Source of the DNA: Bursaphelenchus xylophilus
Taxonomy: Eukaryota > Nematoda > Chromadorea > Rhabditida > Aphelenchoididae
Length of the DNA: 64,000 bases
Assembly: GCA_904066235.2 (NCBI GenBank)
Contig: CAJFCV020000005.1
Location: 11,031,501-11,095,500 of the forward strand
Direction of reading: 5' to 3'
Shown here: positions 1-10,830 of the stretch, one piece after another
Layout: each line of letters starts with the position of its first letter
Numbering within the stretch: position 1 is the stretch's first letter
The notes under the pieces: model-generated
Databases searched by the model: none
Told to the model about the DNA's origin: nothing
Seen by the model: the letters and a program-made list of their open reading frames with translations, nothing else
Translations under genes and position numbers: made by a program

Positions 1-43
1 GTAATATAAGAAATGCCGTGCAAGCAAAGCATATCCAGTCTAG

Positions 44-427
44 TTAGTCCGGCTGTTTTACTACACCGTCAAATAGCGGACCAACGCCAGCAAACTGTTC
101 GCAATCCCGCCGCCGTCGCCCTTTGATGACGGAACGATGGCGCGTCTCCTCGTCTTGCTCGACCAACGCCGCTGAATTAGCCCATCCAGCGGAGGGGAGT
201 CTCGAATGACTTTGAAGAGCGACGATTACATCGTCGTCCGAAGCATCGCCCTCCGAATGCGGAGGAGGCGAATTAAGCCCGGAGGCAAGTTTTTTCGCAC
301 GCGCAAAATTAGTGACCAACACTGAAAAAAATGGGAAGAGAAAGGAGGAAGATCGCCAAATGAACAAGCTCACTTCAAAGCCGTTTACGATCGCCCTCAA
401 CTGGTTAAGAGTTTCAGGACAGGTCAT
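44..427 (-). CDS. Possible small protein or terminal exon, unrecognised
   Basis: An open frame runs from an ATG at 427 to a TAG at 44 (127 aa). The last ~85 residues look coding: an acidic, Pro/Ser-rich stretch, then a basic RRRR cluster, with varied GC-rich codons unlike the surrounding AT-rich DNA. Residues ~18-43 are hydrophobic and could be a membrane segment. A good acceptor (TTTTTTTCAG) lies at about 322-331 on this strand, so the real feature may be only a terminal exon from 321 to 44. I found no upstream donor that keeps the frame. I recognise no family, and the function is unknown. It could also be a chance frame in a GC-rich patch. Confidence 0.3.
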   Translation of the reverse strand: MTCPETLNQLRAIVNGFEVSLFIWRSSSFLFPFFSVLVTNFARAKKLASGLNSPPPHSEGDASDDDVIVALQSHSRLPSAGWANSAALVEQDEETRHRSVIKGRRRRDCEQFAGVGPLFDGVVKQPD

Positions 428-529
428 CGATGAGATGGAGGAGGGCTGTGAGGGGAATGGGGTAGAGGGGGAAGTAGAATAGGAGAATAGGGTGATAAGA
501 AAATGGAATACTAGTCCAAAAAGTCTAAC

Positions 530-1030
530 TGTGATTTCTGCGACTTGTAAGAGAAGTCGGGATGCGAGCGACCTTCAAAAAAGCCTATTGCATGGTGCAA
601 AAGCAACAAATTATATAGTGCAACCCGCAATTTTGTCTTCTCACAGTGCATGTCGCAGCTTCGTGGAAAATGGACAGAGTGAAATTGAACAGAAATAAAC
701 TGGACGGAGTGTGTAAATTGTACAGGGGGAAGTTGTACAGGGTGAAATTGGACAGATTTTTTTCGCTGCAATCGTATGAAATGTCACTATTCAATCATCA
801 AATAACTATTTTTTGCAGTGAAAAAAATCTGTCCAATTTCACTCTGTCCAATTTCCGCGCTCCGTCCAATGTCCAAGTTCACTCTGTCCATTTTCCACGA
901 AGCCGCGACATGCACTGTGAGAAAACAAACGTGCGGTTTGCACTGTACAATTTGTTGCTTTTGCACCAGGCAATAGGCTTTTTCGAGCGCCGCTCGTAGC
1001 ATGAATTCTCTTACAGTCGCAGAAATAGTT
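530..1030. mobile_element. Palindromic MITE-like element
   Basis: The left part (about 534-670) reappears inverted at about 895-1027, including the CTTTTGCACC/GGTGCAAAAG region and GACATGCACTGTGAG. Between the arms are repeats of GTGAAATTGGACA and its complement. The structure is a hairpin-forming non-autonomous element with no coding content. The left arm contains the pattern (GCGAGCGAC...AAAAAGCCTATTGCA) seen in other elements of this window. Confidence 0.6.
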
Positions 1031-1567
1031 TGTGAACGGACCGTTATCAAGGGTAATTAGAGAGGTCTATACGAGTGTCTCACCGTGAAAGTATAGGAAT
1101 CATTGATCATCTAAGGAAAGGTAGTAGACAAGGAATGGGAGTCTGTTAAGTAGAAATCAAATGAGAAGGTACTAAGATTTAAAAAAAAGTTAATTTTACA
1201 GTACAAACTAATTCATAGACTAGATGCAGGGCAACAGTATACAGGTTAGTTGATTGAGAATAGTAGACAGGGATGAGGAAAGCGATGATACGATAATCAA
1301 AAAAAAGGCGATCAAGAGGTGTCTGAGTGCAAACTTATCTCTGCGCAAGGCTGTGCTTTGGAGCGCCGAGACGCTTTGAGGAACTGAGAGGTAGATAATT
1401 GAGCGATCTTTGTTGTATATAAGAACCAAAAAGACAAAGTAAGGCATTAAAAACCAAAAAATTAAAGTGTGGTTGCAAAAAACGACAATATCAACATTTT
1501 GCGCCACAAAAACGTTTGGTCTCGATTCGGTGCGGCTCTCGGGCCGACTGGGATTTATAGAAATTTT
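1031..1567. other. Gene-free AT-rich stretch
   Basis: No convincing exon, RNA gene or bounded repeat was seen here on either strand. Confidence 0.5.
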
Positions 1568-1726
1568 TATCAGTCTTCCAGGAATATAATCAGTGCAATG
1601 TCGCTGCGTCAGTGGAGTCGCTGAAGTGAGAAGCAACATGACTTTGCAGCGACACAATTCGTTTACTCAGCTCCGATGCGATTTTCGATGCGATGCTGTG
1701 CTCATTATTTCCCCGACAGACTGATA
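1568..1726. mobile_element. TATCAGTCTGTCGGG-family MITE (family A), degraded left end
   Basis: The right end TCATTATTTCCCCGACAGACTGATA is clear, and the left end TATCAGTCTTCCAGGAATA is decayed. The interior has the family hallmarks: a GTCGCTGAAGTGA segment and GCGACACAATTC. The flanks suggest a TA target duplication. Confidence 0.75.
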
Positions 1727-2178
1727 TAATGTACATAACATCCCATATAACAAAGATAAAGGGCAATATAGTAACTAAAAATTCCTAAGAGTCTGCAGCC
1801 GAGGCCAAGAGTCAAAAAGGCTCGTCAGCCATATGCAAAACCTTCTCCATTCTTCCATTTGCACGTGTTACTTTTATAAGATGCCATTTGCGAGTAATAG
1901 CACTACTTGACGATCCCTTTCTCCTCTCAATATTTTTGATTTGAGTGGAACATTGGGAGCGTTCATAAAAACAAAGTAACAAAACACAGATTTTGAGGAA
2001 GTGGAGGGGTATGATTTGAAGGGAAAGTCTGCAAGTTATGGTGATTATACTAGGCGAATTAGGCGAAAAGATAGTTGTTTTTTGATATTTATAGAGCGAT
2101 TAATAAAGATAGAGGGAAACAAAGGTGATTTTACAGTATTTCCAAGGGTTTTAGTACGTGGGAACCACTAAATCAGAG
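1727..2178. other. Gene-free stretch
   Basis: AT-rich sequence with no exon or bounded repeat that I can support. Confidence 0.45.
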
Positions 2179-2375
2179 AGAATAAGGTCAGAAAAGCTAT
2201 TTACAGCCACAAAACTTCTGTACCACAGCATCCAACGTATGCTGATATGGTATCTTCCGCATTTAGAGTGCTTTCAAGCGGTCTAAGGCAGCGAGTATAA
2301 GGTCAAAAACACCTCGTTTACAACCACAAACCCTTAATATCACAGCCTCGAACATACGCTGATATGATAGGTTCC
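2179..2375. repeat. Direct duplication, two diverged copies
   Basis: About 85 bp starting AATAAGGTCAGAAAAGCT at 2182 recurs from about 2293 (TATAAGGTCAAAAACACCTC). Both copies run through the CAACGTATGCTGATATG / GAACATACGCTGATATG segment and end near TTCCGC. The offset is about 113 bp. Confidence 0.6.
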
Positions 2376-2720
2376 GCCTCGCTGCCCACGCCACCTCTCT
2401 ATCACTCGCGCGGATCCGGAATCCGCGACGCTGAAACACGGCGCGGATTCCGGATAAGAGCGCCGCGTGCGCGGAGAACAATGGCTGACCGTCGACAAAA
2501 CTTTCGTCGCCCTGCGAACGGAACAACCCCCGGCACAAGTCGTGATGGGCTTGGTGCGAAGCCGTCCGCGCCAACCTGTATATACCGCCCGGCTATGTGT
2601 TCCGTGTAACCCCCATTGTCATCGGGTCGCGGCAATTATCGGCGGGAAAAACATACTATACGATCCCATCCCCCCACGGGGCGGAGTGCGCGCCATTATA
2701 ATTGTCAACAATTATCGATT
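2376..2720. other. GC-rich island, no gene recognised
   Basis: This segment is markedly richer in CpG than its surroundings. It contains an imperfect inverted pair around GCGCGGATTCCGGAT (2408-2460) and a TATATA on the minus strand near 2580. Open frames exist on both strands but none shows family features or good splice sites. It could be a promoter region or a foreign GC-rich repeat. Confidence 0.35.
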
Positions 2721-3088
2721 GTGTGTACGAAGGTGTTTTTCGGGAAGACATTTGGACTCGCGCGCTGGTTGCCCCGGCCGGCGTGCCCGAGATCACAAGA
2801 GCAAAGGGCAAGAAAATAATGTCTACGATTGCATTGTGCGAAGTGGGGGGAATACGGTAGAAAAAAGCGGTAATTTGGATGGAGGAAACGAACTTTAAGG
2901 TTAAGTTATGACATAATGACAGGGATGACTGTCTGGACAGACGGAATTTGAAGATAATAGGGTGGAGATGTGAGCAAACTGTAGAGTTTCGAAAATTGCG
3001 GTATCTGGGAGGGAAGGAATGTAAAGGGAAGGTTATAGATTGGTCTGAAACAAGTAGGGCGCCTTAATTTTGAACTGTAATCCAGCTA

Positions 3089-3341
3089 TAGTGTGGGATC
3101 TGATCCAGTGGCAAAAAATGTACCATTTTGCATCCAGGAAGTATCAAAAATGTGGCAAAATGCTTCCCTTTCCAAATGAAAAAACTCCGATTTCAAACCC
3201 GCTCTTTTTGTGAGGGAAGGGCGCGCCTTTCAAAAAGAAGTTTTCTCACTTGGAAAGGGAAGCATTTTGCCACATTTTTGATGCTTCCCGAATGCAAAAT
3301 GGTACGTTTTTTGCCACTGGATCAAGCCCCTCACTGTATAG
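3089..3341. mobile_element. Palindromic MITE (family C, CTGATCCAGTGGC termini)
   Basis: The left arm reads GATCTGATCCAGTGGCAAAA, then the CATTTTGCATCC and GTATCAAAAATGTGGC blocks. The same sequence returns inverted at 3255-3341, ending in CACTGTA. The termini and the TA flank resemble Tc1/mariner-derived MITEs. Other copies lie at 14012, 22441, 37358, 37640 and 43530. Confidence 0.75.
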
Positions 3342-3454
3342 CTTTGGTTGACAACAGAGCTGTAGAAGATGTATTAAAGACGTCTTGTATTTGTTCAAAT
3401 TAGGATTTACGAAAGCTCTGTTGTCAAAACAAGGATTTGAAAATATCCATTAAC

Positions 3455-3605
3455 TCCCAGACCGTTCGCAGAGTCACTGGAGTGTTTTCGGCGACACGCA
3501 CTGTGCAAAAGTGTCAGAGTGCGAGCGACGGCCCAAAAAAGCCTATTGCACGGTGCAAAAAGCAACAAATTGTACAGGGCAGGGCGCAATGCCGTGACTC
3601 TTGCA
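3455..3605. mobile_element. CCGTTCGCA-family MITE fragment (family E)
   Basis: Starts CCGTTCGCAGAGTCACTGGA and contains ACGCACTGTGCAAAA and GCCTATTGCACGGTGCAAAA. The same order of blocks is seen at 4746, 24116, 35033 and 54044. Confidence 0.6.
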
Positions 3606-4585
3606 GATTTTGAAGGGTTACTTTTGTAGTCAAAGTAGGTGGATTTATCTGACCGTCCTAACATGAGCCTCAAAAGTTGAGGACCTCATTTTGGTACGGT
3701 CTTATCTAATGTCTTGACCGCAAAGATTGCTGAATATCTTGGCCGTCGCCGCAAGGCGCAAGATCAAATTTTCAGCGACAAAAAATTTGACCTAAAAATT
3801 GTATGTGGGACTGCGAAATTTGAGATGTGTCTCAAAGCAGCGCTTCTGGAAGTTCAATTTTTTCCATGTAAATAAACCCTAAGACCATAAGCCCAAACTA
3901 TGAAAGATCGTTGGCAACATGGCCGTCGATATTTCACTAAAATATGACAAAATCGTTGGCAAAGTGACCTTCTAAACGCCCCCGCGAACCTGCATTCAGG
4001 TAACCCTCTCCCACGCTTTCCCTCAACGAGTAATTTGTTGGTCAGTAGGTCCCCTTTTCAACGGGTTTTTTGCTCAACGTTGCTCCGTGCCCCGCCCTAA
4101 ACGAGTTTCTCGGAATGGGGGGATAAAGAACCCCTTGCGATCTCCATTTTCTTCCAATCGTTGCAGCTTCTCGCCACTTCTCAACGTACTCTTTGAGTTG
4201 GCTCTTTCTCTCGGCGCTCTCCGCTTTTCGGAGCGCTCCAAATTTGCGGTTCAATCAAGTAAAATTGAAGATTTTTCTTGGATGCACATCCGCTTTTTGC
4301 GCAACGTTTCATGCAGCGCCTATTGCATGAACGGGATTCCATCTAATTAAACAAGACACTTATGCGGTATTCATTTGGCATAATGCGCGAAAAAGAACCC
4401 AAACAGAGTCGGTTTCAATTAGACGGGTAATTGAGATTTGGTGTTTGGAGGGATTTGGAATGGGATTGGGTGTTCGCAAGAAATGAGACGTTGCAGAAAG
4501 CGTCTGTAAAAAGTTTGGAAGCAAATTGGAGGAAAAAAAGTCCAGACAGGACAAAAATTTTGTGTGCGATAATGAACAAGCCACT
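3606..4585. other. Gene-free stretch
   Basis: No exon structure with credible splice sites was seen. Open frames here are short and lack family features. Confidence 0.4.
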
Positions 4586-4745
4586 TATCAGTATGTCGGG
4601 AAATCAATGAGCATTCTGTAGCATCGAAAATCGCATCGCAGCCGAGAAAATGAATTGTGTCGCTGCAAAATCAAATTGCATTTCACTTCAGCGATGCGAG
4701 GGACGCAGCGACATTGTCGTCAATATTTTTCCAAATTTACTGATA
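4586..4745. mobile_element. Family A MITE, degraded
   Basis: Left end TATCAGTATGTCGGGAAATC, then AATGAGCATTCTGT, an interior with AATGAATTGTGTCGCTGC, and a decayed right end near ACTGATA. Confidence 0.65.
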
Positions 4746-4905
4746 GTCCGTTCGCAAACTCGCGTGTAGTGATTTTTGCAACATGCACTGTGCGAAAACA
4801 AAAGTTGACTTTGCACTGTGCAATAGGTTTTTTACGTGTCCCTTGCTGTCTGACTTTTTTACATAGTGCATGCCGAAAAAATCGTTCTAGCGGCTTTCCG
4901 GAGTA
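4746..4905. mobile_element. Family E MITE
   Basis: Bounded by GTCCGTTCGCAAACTCG and its inverted counterpart ending AGCGGCTTTCCGGA. Inside are ACATGCACTGTGCGAAAAC and a partner ACATAGTGCATGCC. Confidence 0.6.
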
Positions 4906-5360
4906 TTAACTCACAATCTTAGCTCGCGCTTTCCTCCTGTAACCATACAGCTTACGGATCATCATTTTTTGGAGTGGGTTTTGATCTTTGCTGTGTTACA
5001 GTAGCTTCGAGTTAGTGAATAAAGCCCAGGTTAACAATTGGTTTTTTTGTGCCAAAGTTGGAAAAGCGGTCGTATAATAAGTCTTCGCCAAGTCTCCGCC
5101 AAGCCTTTGTAAGTTTCCGCCGCGCCTTCACTAAGTCTCCACCGAGCCTCCTCCGAGCATCAGCCTAGTATCCAGGCTTTGTTAGGCCTTATAGGCAGCT
5201 CTACAATTATTTTTTTGGGCCTCACCTGCCCTATGCCACGTTTCGATCGATTTTCTGCTGACCCGAACTGCAGTCGACCTGGAAAGTCGGAACACGCAAT
5301 TTTCGTACTCTTGGCCCTCGTCAAGGGCTCCTTTTGTGAGACTGGCAAAAAGATTAGGCC
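4906..5360. other. No gene; short CTCCGCC-type repeats
   Basis: Positions about 5085-5160 carry imperfect tandem copies of AAGTCTCCGCCAAGCCT. Nothing else is recognisable. Confidence 0.45.
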
Positions 5361-5521
5361 TATACAGGGTGACCCAAAAAAACGATCATCAAATTTGTTT
5401 GTGTCCTAACGCGAAAATTTTTAGATGCAGGGAAATAATTATTACACTAGTAAATTCTCCGTGTTCTTTTGTCCTAGTACTTCCCTTTTCATGTCCATAT
5501 CGATTGATTAACATGTTTTTG

Positions 5522-6756
5522 TACAGGGTGACCCAAAATAACGGAGACAAAAGATTTCCCGTTTTTTCTGCGACTTATGAAGATTCATGAGTGATTCCTT
5601 ATTTATACTACAGTACCACGTTAGTGTAGTTTTATATACCGGAAGTTTTGTTGTACGACGCTCTTGTGCCTTGAACCACATCAATATATCCGGTTGACTC
5701 GGAGCTTTCTGCCCGTGGGGTCTTTTTGCAAGAAAGCTGCTTTACTCAAAAAAGAAAATTCGGAATAGTTTGAGATTTGTTGTTCTTAATTATCATAATA
5801 TGTCCTTTAAAACGAGCCATCGTACTAAGCTCAACTATCGATGGTTCAAAAGTTACAGCCGAGTATTTTCAGGCAGTTGAAGTGCAAAAATCGGCCTTTT
5901 TTGAAAATGTAGGCGTAAAAAGGAGTTTAAATGTTAGATAAGGCAAAATGTAATATGAGTTACTAGAACATGATTCAAGGAACACCATAGAACCAAAAGA
6001 GAAACATTTTGTAACTTCTACGGAATGCTATATGGAATCACTAGGATTCTGCCTTATTTTTGCCGTAGGCGGAATACCAGTCGAGCCGGTGACACATAAA
6101 GACTGAAAGTGCCCTAGGCTGATTCTCAAGAGTCGTATTCATAAGTGTACATGAGCAGAATGCGCCGTTTTTATCTATCTTGTCATTTTGTTATCGATAA
6201 CCCATCTTTCTCAAAGCCGCGTGCCATGGGGTAGTTCTGGGCGAGAAACTTGTTAAGGAAAATCTGTTGCAACCAGCAAGCAATCGCAGCGTTTTCCAGA
6301 ATTATTGTATTTATGAATAGAATACGTTCTAGCGGTTTTAGCTTTATTCTAAAAAAACTGAATTTTTTATAGAAAAAATTTGGAAAAAATGGCGATCTTC
6401 AATGTTGAGATTGGTACCACCGTAGAAATTAAAACCGTAGCCCAGAAACCTACATAACTGCTTGCTTAGAGACGTAGTAGTCTAGCAAAACAAATGAACT
6501 TGCCATTTCTGCGGCTGTAGTACAGCCATGCTCTACGCAACACAAAGGAACCAAAATTGAAGGCCAAAAAAACGGCGCAAGGCATTTTTGTTAAGCTGTA
6601 ACTTTTTACTGCGGCATGATGACTCCGCCAAATTTTCGTGAATTATAGAGAAAGTCTTATAGAATATTACCCACTGTCGCTTGTGTTTTTATAACGCCCG
6701 GGTTTCGCGGTGGGACCCTTCAAAAATTTGTCTCCGTTATTTTGGGTCACCCTGTA
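5522..6756. mobile_element. Second mariner-type element nested in the first
   Basis: Termini TACAGGGTGACCCAAAATAA at 5522 and the inverse at 6756, extending inward as CGGAGACAAA. A TA lies at each edge. The outer 13 bases match those of the host element, but the subterminal sequences differ, so this is a related but distinct family. No transposase was recognised inside. Confidence 0.75.
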
Positions 6757-6759
6757 AAT

Positions 6760-7600
6760 GTCAAAAGAAAGGGACTGCGATTTTGGGACCGTTTCGACAA
6801 AAGGAAACTTGTTAATTTGCTAGATGTGGAAAAGACGCTGTGTCGAAAGCAATCACAAGATACAAGTAGCTTGGCAACAGTAGTCAGCGTCCAGGAAGTG
6901 AAAGAAAACGCACCGAAAACACTTCTGCGAGACGCGGCATCATTAACAACAAAATCCGCGAATTTCGAGAAAAAATCGCCTGCAAGAACGGTATCAGCGA
7001 TCGATTCGTCTACCGAATAGCCAAAGATAAGCTCAACCCCGTACTGTACAAGCTGCAAAAAGGTCAACCCCTCAAGGGCGGCAACAAGCGCGTAGAGCGC
7101 CAGAGATGCCTGAAACTTAAGGGTCGGGCCGCAGCTCAGAGGTGTGAGCGCATTCCTTTCGTGGTTCAATGTTTAGCGGATGCACGACCACCAGAACGAC
7201 AGGATCTGGTCCAATGAGACCCCGAGCACATTAGCTAACGTCAAAACCCGAAAAAATGCGGACCGTTACCCTCTGTGGCGGAATTTGTGCCAGCGGCAAG
7301 AAATCCATGCTTTTAGTGGATCAAGGGGGCAAAATTCTAGCTCTGCGTTAATCTCCATCTCGTCGTGCTTCCGTTGACTTAGAAGAACCTTGACGATGCA
7401 AATTTGGCGTTTCAACTAGACTCAGCGCTGGCTCACAAGGCAAAAGCGGTTCAAGACCAGTAATGGGACCGATTTTTCCGATTTGACCCAGTCTGCGAAA
7501 AGTGCGCCTGCTCGCCGGATCTGAGACCGATGAACTATAAATTTTTTTCAATTGGAGGGCAGTACCTGTACTACACGTCACAAAAGTTTGGAGTCACTGA
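6760..7600 (+). pseudogene. Mariner-type transposase, frameshifted remnant
   Basis: Conceptual translation in shifting plus-strand frames gives recognisable mariner transposase pieces. One stretch around 6950-7140 includes VYRIAKDKLNP and RVERQRCLKLKGRAA, resembling the helix-turn-helix-to-catalytic linker. After a frame change at about 7170 comes HDHQNDRIWS, which corresponds to the part following the first catalytic Asp in this family (typically ...NxQNDRxWS). Several stops and at least two frame changes break it, so no active enzyme is expected. It lies inside the transposon bounded at 5363 and 7842, which explains its presence. The assignment rests on remembered family motifs. Confidence 0.6.
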
Positions 7601-7937
7601 GTGATCGCTGCGCTGAGAACGGGAACGATTTCCCCGAAAAAAACTGCGGCCCCGAGCCCAAAATTTTAAGTTACGTTTGGCGCTCTATATCGCCGCCAAG
7701 TGCTGCTGCGAAAGAAACTAGCTTAGTACTTGATCACCAGGTTTGTTGTTTATCGTTTGAATTCATAAATTTGCGCTTGTACCGAAAAACAAACTTTTTA
7801 TTACGAAAAGTCTTGATGATCGTTTTTTTGGGTCACCCTGTATAACCGATACTCGCAAAATTTGATGAAAATCTGACAATGAGCGCTCACTCAAATCAAC
7901 AACCTAAAATAAGGCGTGTGAATCCAAGGGCATGAGT

Positions 7938-7943
7938 TTTATT
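7938..7943 (-). terminator. Poly(A) signal AATAAA of the ground-like gene
   Basis: AATAAA on the minus strand, about 46 bases past the stop codon at 7990. Confidence 0.6.
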
Positions 7944-7989
7944 AGACTACTCTACATATTATTACGATTCAAAACGATTTTTGCACGCT

Positions 7990-10421
7990 TTACTGTGTAA
8001 GAGGTAGTTTGACGTTCTTCTGGTTGATTGGATAGGACTCTGGTGTGGCGTAGATGAGGACAAACTTGGAGTTCACCAGAGATTTGCACAGCAAATTGTC
8101 TTTGAAGTTGGCTTTGGCGGCGAAATCGCCGTTGGCGGCGATCACCTCAAAGGTCGTTTGGAACTCCTGTTCTGCCATGTTCTGAAAAAATTTTGATTCG
8201 AAAGGATACCAAAAAGATGCATGGATCCTGTCAGGGACCCGACATCATCACCTTCTTGATTTCTAGGCCCACTAAATCCTAAAATTTACCTTCAAAATCT
8301 CGCTGTAGATGTCGATATTGCACTTGTTTTGGTTGCGGTTCACCATCAAGTCGCTGGCTTGATAAATCAGTTCCTCCAGGATCCGGTTACAACACAACAT
8401 TCCCTGCTGTGTTCTGTAGCATTCGGGAAGAGGGAGGCCGGCGTTGCCGGAGGGCTCAACAAGTTGGCCGTTGCGTTCGTATGTGGCGCTCAAGGCGGCC
8501 GGCGAGACCACGTTGTTGATAATGTTTTGGCGCTGAAAATGGGTCAGGTTAAAACTGAGGGTTAAAAAGTTGGCAAAAATTACAATATTAGTATTTTCAT
8601 AAAGTGCGTGGACATTTTTTCTCTTTTCCATGCACTGCTCGACAAAATTATAAATGCACTTTTAAAATCGCTGTAACTTTTGTGGTTGTTGATAAAACTG
8701 TGCCATATTTGGCTCCAATATGTATTAGTGTACTATAAACCTTGTGTCAAAAAATTATTTTGCAAAGTTTCCACAATTTGGAAAGAAGTTGAAAAAACCC
8801 ATTTTGAACCTATAGTACAAAACTAAAAAGAAAAAAAATTGAAATGCCGTTGCAATGAGGTTTTTTGTGCACGGTGAAGCCCACGGAAAATGTCCATGCA
8901 CTTTATGAAAATGCCAATATTTCATATTACGCTACAATTCACTTACCGGGGTTCTAGTCCCCCTTGGAACATCGATGGCGGTTTCATTTTTCGTCGGCTC
9001 GTCCTTGAAACTGCAGCCTCCATGTCTGACCGTCGCCGTCACAAACTCGTTCAGAATACTGTCTCGAGGCCCCAGCGCGGCCTCGTGATTCACTCCGTAG
9101 TTGGGGATGTCCACATCTATGTAAGGTTTTGCGACCGGTCGCTCGGTCTGCGTTTGGTCCTCTTTCGGCGAGAGCAGCTCGATCACGCCGTTGCGGTTGG
9201 ACTTGGCCTTCTTGTTTTGCTTATTCCCGTCCTTGGAGTTGACCTCCGTAATTTGCCCGAAAAGATCGTAGTCGTAGTCCTCGGACTGGGGAAGGGAGTG
9301 CTTCATGTTTTCGAGACCATGCACTTTTCGGTTGTCTTCGTTGACAACTCCGCGGGCTCGCTGAAAATGGAGATTTTTCAAGAAATGTATGTTTGGCGGC
9401 AAGGTGATTGAAAAAATTTGAAGATTTTTGATCGACAAATCTTGAAAATTCGGCATTTTGCCACGTAGTCAAGATATTCGATATGAAATCCGAAAAATGT
9501 AAATGTTGTCAAATTGGAAAAATGCCGGAAGCTTCTCAAATGCGGGTTAATATAAATAACATCAATATAAATGTCATCTGTCGACGCAATGAAATTGTGC
9601 ACATTATTTTCCCGACAGACTATGTATTATCAGCGAAGAGCTTTGCAAAAATTTTAACCTGCGATTTTCAAAAATGACCAAAATGTTGAAATTTTTTATA
9701 AATTTTTGATGAAAAAAAATAAAAGTCTGTCCCTCAAAGGATACTATCGGATTACAATGGTAAAAAGGGATGGTAGAAAGACAAAAATATAGATGGTTTT
9801 TGTTGAAAAATACGTGGGGGCAGATTGAGACCTTTTCAAAGCAGCAGAAAAATGTTTCTGCAAAGCGCGATCGACAGATCTTTCGTAAGGAGTAAAAGGA
9901 TCCGAAGAGTACAGGTCAGTTATTTCCATTCGTTTCACATGAATTTGTATATAGCTCAAGCTCAGTTTTATCCGGCCGAAAAGCTCATCTTCTGTCGGGA
10001 AAATAATGAGCACTCACTCTGTCGCATCGAAAATCGCATCGTTGTCGAGAAAATGCATTGTGTCGCAGCAAAATCAAATTGGTTTTCGGCTCAGCTACGC
10101 GAAATTGCGTTCATTATTTCAGAACTAATATTCAGTTTAAGCACTCCGTATTTTACAATTTATATGCTTTTCAAATAAAAAAAGTAAGAAATACTTACCG
10201 CTCTAAACACATTGTCCTGTTGATACACAAACCGCTGTTCCGGAAGCCCTCCCAAATTTATGATCAAATTGCCCTCCGGTCCCCGCTCAATCTCTCGAAT
10301 AATTTGGCCAAAGCTCTGAAAGTTGGCAGTTTAAAACTGTTTTTATTTCCCACAAGTAACTAAGACAGTGCTATGCAGAACTTACCACACCAACAACCCC
10401 CAAAAGCAGCACCCTGATCAT
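7990..10421 (-). CDS. Ground-like domain protein (hedgehog-related family)
   Basis: Five exons join in phase 0: 10421-10386, 10315-10199, 9360-8947, 8532-8290 and 8181-7990, giving 333 aa. Each junction has GT donors (GTAAGT/GTAAAT) and CAG acceptors. Residues 1-16 form a signal peptide (hydrophobic VLLLGVVGV). Residues 52-189 are a polar, charged linker with DYDYD and few cysteines. Residues ~227-316 match the nematode ground-like domain: C227, the CCN at 236-238, C260, the FEVI...DF block at 281-290, C302 and a closing YATP. Ground-like proteins are secreted, hedgehog-related proteins expanded in nematodes and usually linked to cuticle or epithelial surfaces. That role is family knowledge, not shown here. 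Introns 2 and 3 hold repeats. The start is the only ATG giving a signal peptide. Confidence 0.85.
8590..8914. mobile_element. MITE (family B) in an intron of the ground-like gene
   Basis: Inverted ends ATTTTCATAAAGTGCGTGGA and TCCATGCACTTTATGAAAAT. The element lies wholly in the intron 8533-8946. Family B recurs at 10634, 21098, 23446, 27750, 36868, 37963, 46634, 47437 and 53871. Confidence 0.75.
9755..9890 (+). repeat. Dispersed repeat shared with the G-alpha gene's intron 7
   Basis: From AATGGTAAAAAGGGATGGTA through GTTTCTGCAAAGCGCGA this matches 57081-57205, which begins at the exon 7 donor of the G-alpha gene. The match includes the AGAAAGACAAAAATAT and CCTTTTCAAAGCA blocks. Confidence 0.7.
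9888..9990 (+). pseudogene. Duplicate of the end of Ly6-gene exon 2 plus intron start
   Basis: GGAGTAAAAGGATCCGAAGA followed by GTACAG and a GTCAGT donor parallels 13952-13982 in the Ly6-like gene. The following intron sequence also matches (TTTCACATGAATTT vs TTTCACATAAATTT, then TATAGCTCA vs TATGGCTCA). At 14012 the Ly6 copy carries an inserted MITE that this copy lacks. It lies in intron 2 of the ground-like gene, on the opposite strand, and cannot be expressed as a gene. Confidence 0.65.
9989..10122. mobile_element. Family A MITE in intron 2 of the ground-like gene
   Basis: CTGTCGGGAAAATAATGAGC at the left, the AAATTGGTTTTCGGCTCAGC interior, and a decayed right end TTCATTATTTCAGAAC. Confidence 0.65.
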
Positions 10422-10633
10422 GTTCGTCGACGAAATCAGAGATAAGATTAAAGTTGGGTGAAGTGGTTTCAGCGGCGAAAAAAACCACTTTGTCTTTATG
10501 AATCCGGTAAGAGATCGACGTCTTCCGGAACGAATCAAAAGAAGAATGCCGTCGACGACGGCGAAAGGAAAAAGGCGAAGGGAAATTCGAAAGTAATGAA
10601 AATTGGAACAAAAAAGTTTGAAGACAATGCACT

Positions 10634-10736
10634 AATCGTTTCATAAAATGCATGGACTTTTTGTTGCAACAGTGCAAAAAGATGAAAAATGCACTGTACG
10701 CTGCGAAAAAGGGTCTACGCACTTTCTGGAGCGACT
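10634..10736. mobile_element. Family B MITE
   Basis: Left end GTTTCATAAAATGCATGGAC; right end GTCTACGCACTTTCTGGAGC followed by CGACTAGTAT. It lies just upstream of the ground-like gene, so it sits in the promoter region. Confidence 0.6.
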
Positions 10737-10830
10737 AGTATCTGTCTGTCGGGAAAATAATGCCCACTGACGCATCGAAAATCACATCGTCGCCGAAAAA
10801 ATGGATCGTGTCGCGGATGACAAAGATATG
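10737..10830. mobile_element. Family A MITE, left half only
   Basis: TCTGTCTGTCGGGAAAATAA plus GATCGTGTCGC, then joined to a different repeat (GGCCAAAAAGTGCCTTTCTC) of family D. The right end is missing. Confidence 0.55.

Larger units (their letters stand above)
5363..7842 (+). mobile_element. Mariner-type transposon, interrupted by a second element
   Basis: The terminal inverted repeats are TACAGGGTGACCCAAAAAAA at 5363 and its complement ending at 7842. Both continue inward as CGATCATCAA. The element is flanked by TA on both sides (5361-5362 and 7843-7844), the Tc1/mariner target duplication. It carries the broken transposase at 6760-7600 and is split by the insertion at 5522-6756. Without the insertion it would be about 1.25 kb, a usual mariner size. 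Confidence 0.8.

Noticed and set aside
2263..2898. Overlapping frames of 103 and 143 residues in the GC-rich island
   Set aside because: Open frames on both strands are expected at this GC content; no start context, splice sites or family features support either.
8329..9411. Plus-strand frames of 78 and 173 residues
   Set aside because: Antisense shadows of exons 3 and 4 of the ground-like gene, which has conserved residues and splice sites on the minus strand.
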